DNA of 64,000 nt from an uncultured Bacilli bacterium. GTDB lineage: Bacteria; Bacillota_I; Bacilli_A; RF39; UBA660. Below are positions 25,937 to 34,700 of this stretch, in pieces (position 1 is the first letter of the stretch; every line of letters starts with the position of its first letter). The notes beneath the pieces are model-generated. The model ran no database searches and was not told the DNA's origin. It saw only the letters and a list, made by a program, of their open reading frames with translations. Both the position numbers and the translations under genes were made by a program. The DNA is taken from contig CALVVF010000002.1 of the NCBI GenBank assembly GCA_944363785.1, forward strand, positions 65,681 through 129,680. Direction: 5' to 3'.

Positions 25937-28273
25937 ATGATTAGAACAACAGAAGAAGAGTACCGTTTAGCTTTAGAGAAATGGAAAAAAGAAAATCCGG
26001 ATAAAGCATACAGGGATATACCAAGTAAAGCAGTTGTTGAAGTAAATGGAAAAACCATTAATATCGGAGAAAGAATAGGTAGAATAAAAGGTGGAAAAGT
26101 CAAACTAAAATCTGAAGATCGAAAATATTGGGAAGAAAGAGGAGTACTAACTTCCAAGCGAATCACCGAGGAAGAATACCATTTAGCTTTAGAGAAATGG
26201 AAAAGGGAAAATCCGGATAAAGAGTATAAGGATATTCTAACTAAAACAGTAGTCGAAATAAATGGTAAGCAAGTAAATATAGGGATAAGAATAAATAATA
26301 TAAAAAGTGGTCGTGTCAAACTAAAACCTGAAGATCGAAAATATTGGGAAGAAAAAGGTATTCTGAAAAGAAAAAAGGAAAGACCAAGTGAAGAAGAATA
26401 TCAAAAAGCTTTAGAAATATGGGAAGAAAATAATCCCGATAAAGAATGTAGGAATATAACTAGGAATACTGTTGTAGAAGTAAATGGAAAAATGATCAAT
26501 TTAGGACTAAGAATAAACAGTATAAAAAGTGGTCATGTTAAATTAAGCATGGAAGATAGAAATTTTTGGCAACAAAAAGGTATATTAGATAGTAAACAAA
26601 TAACGGAAGAAGAATACCGTTTAGCTTTAGAAAAATGGAAAATAGAAAATCCCGATAAAGAATATAGGGATATTCCAAGTAAAATCATAATTGAAGTAAA
26701 TGGAAAAACAATTAACTTAGGTGGACGAATAACTAGAATGAAAAAGAACCCTGATATATTGACAGAAGAAGAAAAAAAATATTGGAAAGAAAGGGGAGTA
26801 TTAGAAGCAAAATACTTAAAAGATAAAGACTATCAGCGAGCCTTAGAAAAATGGAAAGAAGAACATCCCGATCAAGAATATAAAGATATTCCCAGTAATG
26901 CTACAGTTGAATTAGATGGAAGAATAGTTCGTCTAGGAGCTAAAATAAGTAACATGAAAAACATGCTGCTTCTTTGCCAGAGGAAATAAGAAAATATTGG
27001 GAAGAAAAGGGTGTATTAGAGAGTAAGCAGATAACGATGAAAGAATACCAACTAGCTTTAGAAAAATGGAAAAGCGAAAACCCTGATAAAGAGTATAAGG
27101 ATATTTCACAAAGAACAGTAGTCGAAATAAATGGAAAAAGAATCAATCTAGGAGATAAGATAAACCTCATAAGAAATAACCAAGTCAAACTAACTCTTGA
27201 AGATCAAAAATACTGGGAAAAAAAGGAATATTAGAACCAAAACGAATAACAGAAGAAGAATATCGCTTAGCTTTAGAAAAGTGGAAAGAGGAAAACCCAG
27301 ATAAAGAGTATAGTGATATTTCAAAAAAAACAACAGTCGAAATAAATGGCAAGAAAATCCACCTAGGTACAAGAATATCCAATATAAGAAATGGACGTAT
27401 CAAATTAACTCCTGAAAATAGAAAGTATTGGCAAGAAAAAGGTATATTGGATGTAAAGATATGTGAAAATTCAACTTCACAAGAATTTTCCTCTACTTTG
27501 GGAAAATATGCTCTTCTTTTTCATGGTGATTTAGAAAAAACTAGTCGAGTAGCTTATTGTTTGACTGATCTAAGAGAAAAACGAAAGAAAATCAAAAAGA
27601 AAAAAACATCTGTATGGAACTATGAAAAAGATGCCTATTTACTAAACTATATATTACTAGAATTACAATTAGATAGTAATCAAATCTTACAGGATATGAG
27701 TAACCAAAGAATTACTATAGAAGAAGCAATCCGCCATCAGATATTTTTACAAACAAGTGAAAAAAGAGAAAATGGCTGGCTGGAAGAGTTATATAATTAT
27801 TTAATTGATGAGATAAATATCAAAAAGAATGAACAACAGGCAGTAGAAGATATTATTGGACAATATGAGTCAATGATGGTAAAATATCATCTTACTTTAG
27901 AAGAACAACAAATCATTAATAAAGCTTTCTCTAAATATTTAAAAGTAATGAAAGAATATCAAATCTTAGATGTCGGACTAGAAACCGATGAAGAGAAAAA
28001 ACTAGAAAAAATCAAAAACTATAACTTAGATCAAGAAGACATCGAAGAGAGCTATTTCGTTCCACTAGAATTTGATCAAGGAACACTTTTAGAAAGAAAA
28101 AGTAAACTTTATCAAAGAAGACAACTACTACGTCAATATATTATGATTGGGACTATTATTCAGAGCAAGAAAAACAAGAAACAGTCATGAATAATCATTT
28201 CACACTAGATGAAATCAATTACATAAACATTACTAGAGAACAAATAAATAAAATGCTAAAGAAAAGTAGATAA
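25937..28273 (+). pseudogene. Seven-repeat paralogue of the 28287 gene, broken by three -1 shifts
   Basis: A good SD (AAAGAGGGGG) and ATG 25937 start a frame with tandem ~73-residue repeats (consensus EEYRLALEKWKxENPDKEY). The frame shifts by -1 near 26960-26965 (in repeat 5), again at the A7 run 27218-27224 (end of repeat 6), and again near 28142-28146 in the C-terminal domain. Following all three gives one continuous protein of about 775 residues ending at TAA 28273, aligned throughout with the intact neighbour, including its last segment (DWDYYS, then NKML). It is therefore a decayed copy or a gene needing recoding. The second shift lies on A-AAA-AAG in the correct phase for -1 slippage; the other two sites are poor. 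Confidence 0.8.
25950..27440 (+). repeat. Seven tandem ~220-bp direct repeats
   Basis: Diverged direct repeats, one per protein unit, each with GAATACC-x-TTAGC, AATCCCGATAAAGA and GTCGAAATAAATGG-like anchors. Confidence 0.85.
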
Positions 28274-28286
28274 GTAGGTGATAACA

Positions 28287-30749
28287 ATGAAAATAGTAAC
28301 AGAAGAAGAATATCGCTTAGCTTTAGAAAAGTGGAAAGAGGAAAACCCCGATAAAGAATACAGCGATGTTCCAGTAAAAACAGTAATTGAAATAAATGGA
28401 AAAACAATTAATTTAGGTACAAGAATAAGCTATATGAGACAGTATCCATACAAGCTTTCTGAAGAAATAAGGAATTATTGGAAAAAAAAAGGGATTCTAA
28501 ATAGAAAAATAGAAAGACCAACCGAAGAAGAATATCGTTTGGCTTTAGAAAAATGGAAAGAAGAACATCCCGATAAAAAATATACAGATATTCCTCAAAG
28601 TGCTGTAATAGAAATAAATGGTAAACAAATTAGTATAGGAAATAGAATCCGAAATATCAAACATGAGAAAGTGCAATTAAGCAATAAAGATATAGCATAT
28701 TATTGTGAAAAGGGAATACTTGCCTCAAACCATATAAAAGAAGAAGAATATCACTTAGCCTTGGAAAAATGGAAAAGTGAAAACCCTGATAAAGAATACC
28801 AAGATATTCCTTTCACTACAATAGTAGAAATAAATGGCAAACAGATCTCTATAGGGGAAAGAATATTAAAATTAAAAACAGGTAGTATCGCTTTAAACCC
28901 AAAACAAAAGAGTTATTGGCAAGAAAAAGGGATATTAGAAAAAGCAAATTTAACTATAGCAGAAGAAGAATATTGTCAAGCCTTAGAAAAATGGAAACAA
29001 GAAAATCACGATAAAGAATACCAAGATATTCCATCAACTACAGTAGTAGAGTTAAATGGTAAAACTATTCATTTAGGTATGAGAATTACTAAAATGAGAT
29101 GTGGTGACTATCAATTAACGGAAGAGATGAAAAAATATTGGGGAGAAAAAGGACTATTGACAAGAAAAAATAAATGTCCATCAAAAGAAGAATACCGCTT
29201 AGCTTTAGAAAAATGGAAACAAGAAAATCCCGATAAAGAATATAGTGATATCCCGGTAAAAGCAGTAGTCGAAATAAATGGAAAAACAATTAGTATAGGT
29301 AGAAGAATATCTAGTATGAGAAATGGATGTATCCAATTAACAGAAGAAGAGAAAAAATACTGGGGAGAAAAAGGTTTACTGACGAGAAAAAATGAACATC
29401 AACCGGAAGAACTATACCGTTTAGCCTTAGAAAAATGGAAAGCTGAAAATCCCGATAAAAAATATCAGAATATCACTCAAAATACGGTAGTCGAAATAAA
29501 TGGAAAAACAATTCGCATAGGTAAAAGAATATCTGCTATAAGAAATGGGTTTATCAAATTAAATGAAGAACAAAGAAACTATTGGCAGAAAAAAGGAATA
29601 GTTATTCAAAAGAACAGTAGACCAACCGAAGAAGAATACCGCTTAGCTTTAGAAAAATGGAAAAGTGAAAATCCCGATAAAGAATATCAAGATCTTCCAT
29701 CAACTGTGATTGTCGAATTAAATGGTAAACAAATTCATCTAGGAGCAAGAATATCCGCTGTAAAAGGGGGAAATATTCATTTAACGCAGGACCAAAAAAA
29801 ATATTGGGAAGATAAAGGTGTCTTAAAAAGAAAAAAGGAAAGGCCAACCGAGGAAGAATACCGTTTAGCTTTAGAAAAATGGAAAAAAGAACATCCCAAT
29901 AAAAAATATACGGATATTCCTCAAAGTACTGTAGTTGAAATAAATGGAAAATCTATTTATATAGGTAGAAGAGTTGATAAAATAAAAAAAGGAAAAATTA
30001 AGTTGCCACAAGACCAAAAAAAATACTGGGAAGAAAAATGTTTATTTGGAATGACAGATCAAGGAGAAAAAAATAATTCCTCATGGAGCGAAGAAAAATA
30101 TGTAAAACAAATGGAAGTCATTCTTGAACAATTAGGCTTAGATAGTAAAGAAATCTTAAAAGAGATGGATAAAGACATAATTTCATTAGAAGAAGCAATT
30201 GCTAATCAAACATTTTCTCAGATAGATGAAAAGAAACAGCCTGAATGGATAAAAGAATTATATATTGGTCTAATTAAAAGAATAAAAGTAGAATGTAGTG
30301 AGGAACAATTTATCACTGAAGTGGCTAATATGTGTATCGATCTAAAAAAAGAATTTTTACTTAGTGAATTAGAAATACAATTCATTAAAGAAAAGGCAAT
30401 AAGATATTTCAAGTTGATGAAGCAATATCAAATTTTAGAAGTAGGGTTAGAAATAAACGAAAGAGAAAAGCGAAGTAAGATTAGAAGATATAATCTAGAC
30501 GCAGAAGAAATTGAAGAAAGTTATTTGATCCCTTTAGAATTTGAAAATGGTATACCATTAGAGACAAAGAGTAAAATGTATCTAAGAGGACAACTATTAC
30601 GTCAATATATCATCGATTGGGATTATTATTCTGATCAAGAAAAGAAAACAGCAATCGAGAAATGGACTTTTACAGACGAAGAAGTTAATTGTATTAATGC
30701 CACTAGAAATAAAATTAATGGTATGATGAAAAAACTAAATATAAGATAA
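28287..30749 (+). CDS. Eight-repeat protein with conserved C-terminal domain
   Basis: 820 residues. Eight tandem units of 73-74 residues fit the pattern EEYRLALEKWKxENPDKEYxDIP, then VVEINGKxIxLGxRI, then two variable residues, (I/M)(R/K), three to four variable residues, LTEExKKYWxEKGIL. The LGxRI...R...L...YW..KG(I/L)L part resembles helicase-associated (HA, PF03457-like) domains, which bind nucleic acid; this is inference. A C-terminal domain of about 220 residues, shared with the broken upstream copy, has YQILEVGLE, YNLDAEEIEESYLIPLEF and LLRQYIIDWDYYS. There is no signal or membrane segment. ATG 28287 follows GGTGAT (28277-28282); GTG 28278 lies in the SD. It sits between dnaE and polC. 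Function unknown. Confidence 0.8.
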   Translation: MKIVTEEEYRLALEKWKEENPDKEYSDVPVKTVIEINGKTINLGTRISYMRQYPYKLSEEIRNYWKKKGILNRKIERPTEEEYRLALEKWKEEHPDKKYTDIPQSAVIEINGKQISIGNRIRNIKHEKVQLSNKDIAYYCEKGILASNHIKEEEYHLALEKWKSENPDKEYQDIPFTTIVEINGKQISIGERILKLKTGSIALNPKQKSYWQEKGILEKANLTIAEEEYCQALEKWKQENHDKEYQDIPSTTVVELNGKTIHLGMRITKMRCGDYQLTEEMKKYWGEKGLLTRKNKCPSKEEYRLALEKWKQENPDKEYSDIPVKAVVEINGKTISIGRRISSMRNGCIQLTEEEKKYWGEKGLLTRKNEHQPEELYRLALEKWKAENPDKKYQNITQNTVVEINGKTIRIGKRISAIRNGFIKLNEEQRNYWQKKGIVIQKNSRPTEEEYRLALEKWKSENPDKEYQDLPSTVIVELNGKQIHLGARISAVKGGNIHLTQDQKKYWEDKGVLKRKKERPTEEEYRLALEKWKKEHPNKKYTDIPQSTVVEINGKSIYIGRRVDKIKKGKIKLPQDQKKYWEEKCLFGMTDQGEKNNSSWSEEKYVKQMEVILEQLGLDSKEILKEMDKDIISLEEAIANQTFSQIDEKKQPEWIKELYIGLIKRIKVECSEEQFITEVANMCIDLKKEFLLSELEIQFIKEKAIRYFKLMKQYQILEVGLEINEREKRSKIRRYNLDAEEIEESYLIPLEFENGIPLETKSKMYLRGQLLRQYIIDWDYYSDQEKKTAIEKWTFTDEEVNCINATRNKINGMMKKLNIR
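28296..30030 (+). repeat. Eight tandem ~220-bp direct repeats
   Basis: In-frame direct repeats encoding the eight protein units, homologous to those in the upstream pseudogene. They are good substrates for recombination between and within the two copies. Confidence 0.85.
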
Positions 30750-30867
30750 ATGAATGGATCAAAATATAGGATAAAATAATATAGAAAAAAGAGTAAAAAA
30801 GAATAGAAGATAACTTTCCAAAAAAAAGATAGTATGTTATATTTATATATGATGAGGATGTGGGTAT

Positions 30868-31701
30868 ATGAAATTAACATTTGAAACGAACGACTATCTG
30901 CTAACTTGGAATCTGTTATATGGAGCTTCTATTTCACCAAAGATTCATGCTTCGAAGCAAAAATTATGGGCAACTTACAAAAAACAATACAATGCTGGTA
31001 TGAAAGATAAAGATGAAATGCTCCAAGATATCAAAAACTATATTCCTGATGATGATACTTTATATAATTTAATATTTGAAACGGAAATGTTTGAGGACTT
31101 AAAAAAAAGTGCAGAGAAGTATCGGTTAGCACTAATGAAATTTTGGGATGAAAAGAAAAAAGAAATTAATCAATATATAAAAGAAATTATTCGCTTTCCT
31201 TTAGCTGAAAACTATCATGTACTTGTACTTTGTCCGGCTATGGATACCGCTTTAGTCTCTAAAACGACAAAAACAAGTATTGGCTGGGGATTTAAAAAAG
31301 ATTTAGAGGATATGTGTATGGCAATTTCTAATATTTTATATGCCCTAATTAAAAATGAAATGGGTGATTTTGAAAAAGAGTATAAAGAAATTGTCCAAGC
31401 GATTCTAGAATTAGCTATTCATAATGAACTATATACAAGACTTTCTCAAAAATCAAATTACTTAGAAGGAGATCATACTTTGACATTTTTAAAACGTCAG
31501 ATCTATCCATATTGGTTGATGTATCTAGGTTGTGATCGAGAAGATATGACTCACTATATGATGCGGGATAAAATTGCTTTTGATATTGATAACTATACTA
31601 TGGAAACAGCATTAAAGAAAGTAGATCTATATGAATTTATTCGTTTTTGTATAAAAAATCAAAAACATATTATTCGTATTAATAATTTAGAAATAATATA
31701 G
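30868..31701 (+). CDS. Hypothetical protein, 277 residues
   Basis: Not recognised. It appears mostly helical, with aromatic-rich stretches: NDYLLTWNLLYGASISPKIH at the N-terminus, a long charged helix (KYRLALMKFWDEKKKEIN), FPLAENYHVLVLCPAMDT and IYPYWLMYLGCDREDMTHY. No signal peptide, membrane segment or known catalytic motif. It has a GATGAGGATG-type weak SD region and sits alone between the repeat protein and polC; a terminator overlaps its end. Confidence 0.6.
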   Translation: MKLTFETNDYLLTWNLLYGASISPKIHASKQKLWATYKKQYNAGMKDKDEMLQDIKNYIPDDDTLYNLIFETEMFEDLKKSAEKYRLALMKFWDEKKKEINQYIKEIIRFPLAENYHVLVLCPAMDTALVSKTTKTSIGWGFKKDLEDMCMAISNILYALIKNEMGDFEKEYKEIVQAILELAIHNELYTRLSQKSNYLEGDHTLTFLKRQIYPYWLMYLGCDREDMTHYMMRDKIAFDIDNYTMETALKKVDLYEFIRFCIKNQKHIIRINNLEII

Positions 31702-31729
31702 ATTTCATTCATAGTGAAATCTATTTTAA
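31698..31729 (+). terminator. Terminator just before polC
   Basis: A perfect 10-bp stem ATAGATTTCA / TGAAATCTAT (31698-31707 and 31715-31724) followed by TTTAAT. It lies 13-40 bases before the polC start, so the polC promoter is unclear and read-through may matter. Confidence 0.65.
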
Positions 31730-31741
31730 TAGGGGGAAAAT

Positions 31742-34700
31742 ATGACAGAGGATAAAATAACAATTCTATTTGAACAACTTCAATTAACAGAAGAAGAGAA
31801 AAGCAACTTACCAGGATTATCACTAGAAAAAGTAATGGTAAATCCTAAAACTAACTGTTGGACTTTCCTCCTTCATAGTAAAAGTATTCTACCTTTAAAA
31901 GATTATCAACTTTTAAGAGAAAAAGGAGAGAAAGCTTTTCGCCAAATTAAACAGGTCTTTTTTAAGATTAATCCGGAAGAACAAAGCTTTGAATACTTAC
32001 CTGATTATTATAAACAAGGATTAAAAGAAGTGAGAGATATTTTAATTTTCTCTTCTATTTTTGATGAAAATCTAGTTTTACAAGATGGAGAATATAAAAT
32101 AGAAGTAACTAGTTTAGAAGAAGAAAAACAAGTAAAAACTTTCTTACCCAAATTAAATTATTTTTTAAAGATGGCAGGTTTTTCTTTAGAGCTTACTACT
32201 TATATTAATGAAGAGAAAAAAGAGTTAGTTCGTCAAGAGATTAAAGAAGAATTAAAAGAAGCAATGACTACTGTACCACCCATTGTAGAAGAAAATAAAC
32301 CTATGGTTGAAAAGAAAACGTATAGTGATAACGGAGAAAAGAAAGCTTATCGTCGTCCAGCTAAGAAAGAGGATGATCCTAATGTAATATTGGGTCGTAA
32401 AATTGGGGATAAACCAATATCGATGAAAAGTATTGTTGGAGAAAGCGATAATATTACCGTAGAAGGATATGTTTTTGGGGTTGATTATTTTGAGTCAAGT
32501 AAAACTGATTTTAAAATTATCACATTAAAATTAACGGATTATAGCGATAGTATTTATGCTAAAGTGTTTATTCGTGGTGATGAAGAATATGCTCGACTTT
32601 CCAAAGAGTTAAAGACTGGTAAATGGTTTGCTTTACGTGGCTATACAAAAAATGATCAATTCTCTAAAGAACTAGTTTTAAATGTACGTGATATTTGTGT
32701 TTTAGAACGCCAAGTAGAAGAAGTAAAAGATACTTATCCAGAAAAAAGAGTAGAGTTACATGCCCATACGATGATGAGTCAAATGGATGGTGTAGACGAT
32801 GAAATTAAGTTAGTAAAACAAGCAATGAAGTGGGGACATCGAGGGATTGCGATTACGGATCATAATGGCTGTCAGGCTTTTCCTCATGTCTATAATACAG
32901 TAACCGATTATAATAAAGGAAAAGAAGAACAAGATAAATTTAAAGCGATCTATGGAACGGAACTTACCTTAATTGATGATAGTGTCGATATCGTTATTCG
33001 TGGAGATGACCGAGATCTACTCACAACTACTTACGTTGTTTTCGACTTTGAAACGACTGGATTTAATGCCGGTGGAGAAGATACGATTATCGAAATTGGT
33101 GCGGTAAAGATAAAAAATGGTGAGATTATCGAACGTTTTGATGAACTCGTTAATCCTAGTAAACCATTAAGTGCCAAAATTACCGAAGTTACCAATATTA
33201 CGGATCAAATGTTAATTGGTAAAGATAACGAAGAAAATGCTGTTCGTCGTTTTATTGAATGGTACGGGGACTTACCTATGGTTGCGCATAATGCGAAGTT
33301 TGATACTTCTTTCCTAGAAATGGCGATTAAAAAATATGGATTTAAAAAATTGACCAATCCTATCATCGATACTCTTGAACTCTCTAGAACATTAGATACC
33401 AATTATGCCCGTCATAGTTTGAGTGCCTTGGTTAAACGATACGATGTACCATGGGACGAAGATGCCCATCACCGTGCGGATTACGATGCTGAAGGAACTG
33501 CCTTAGTTTTTCACAAAATGTTAAAGAAGTTAAGCGACAGAAACTTTGAAACTATCGCCGAGTTAAATAATCTAGTATCTAAAGAAGAAATCCATAAATA
33601 TGGACGTAGTTATCATGTAAATCTACTAGCGAAAAATAAAACGGGACTAAAAAACTTGTTTAAAATTATCAGTCTAGCCAATACAAAATATCTCTATAAA
33701 ACGCCAAGAATCTTACGTAGTGAAATCGAAAATCATCGCGAAGGACTACTAGTAGGAAGTGGCTGTTATGAAAGTGAAGTATTTAGAGAAGCAAGAAGTA
33801 AAGCTGATGAAGAGTTAACCAACATTATCAATTTTTACGATTATGTCGAAGTTCAACCACCAGAGTGTTATGATCATCTAATACAAATGCATGATTTTGA
33901 TAATGAGGAACAATTATTAGAAAATATAAAGAAAGTAATTCGAGTAACTAAAGATAGTGGTAAGTTAATCGTCGCAACAGGGGATGTTCACCACTTAAAA
34001 CGAGAAGACAAAATATATCGTGAAATTATCGTCAATCAAAAAGTACCAGGTGGAGGTAGACATCCACTAGCGAAAAGTGATATTACTGAAATTCCAAGTA
34101 ATCATTTCCGAACGACCGATGAAATGATGGAAGATTTTGCTTTTCTAGATGAAGAAGTAAGAAAAGAGATTATAATTACGAATCCAAATAAAATCTTGGA
34201 TATGGTAGAAGAAATCGAAGTAATTATCGATACTGGTGGTATTCCTTTTTCTCCTGCTATTGATCGAAGTGTAGAAACAGTAACAGAACTAGTATATACA
34301 AAGGCTTCTTCTTGGTATGGCGATCCATTACCATTCAATATCGAAGAGCGAATTGCGAAAGAATTGTATGGTGATCTATTAATTGATGTCATCAAAAAAG
34401 AAGTAGCGAAGAAAGACCTCAGTGAAGAAGAAGCAGAAAAAGAATTGTATCGCCGTCTACATGAAGTAATTCTAACTGGATTCGATCAAGTAAAAGATCT
34501 TGTTTGGAAAGATTTAAAAGAAAATGATCCAGAATTAACCGATGCCGATCGGGAAAAAACATTAAAAAAGAAATTAGGTGGTGTCATCGGTGGAGGTTTC
34601 GATGTTATCTATCTGATTGCCCAAAAATTAGTTAAACATTCCAATGATGATGGTTATCTTGTTGGTTCACGTGGTTCGGTAGGATCAAGCTTCGTAGCTA

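Noticed and set aside
25933-30412. Several minus-strand frames opposite the repeat genes
   Set aside because: They recur once per repeat because the plus-strand repeats lack stops on the opposite strand; none has an SD.
25937-30749. CRISPR array or transposon as the cause of the direct repeats
   Set aside because: The repeats are ~220 bp, contiguous, in frame and encode protein units; there are no spacers, inverted ends or transposase.
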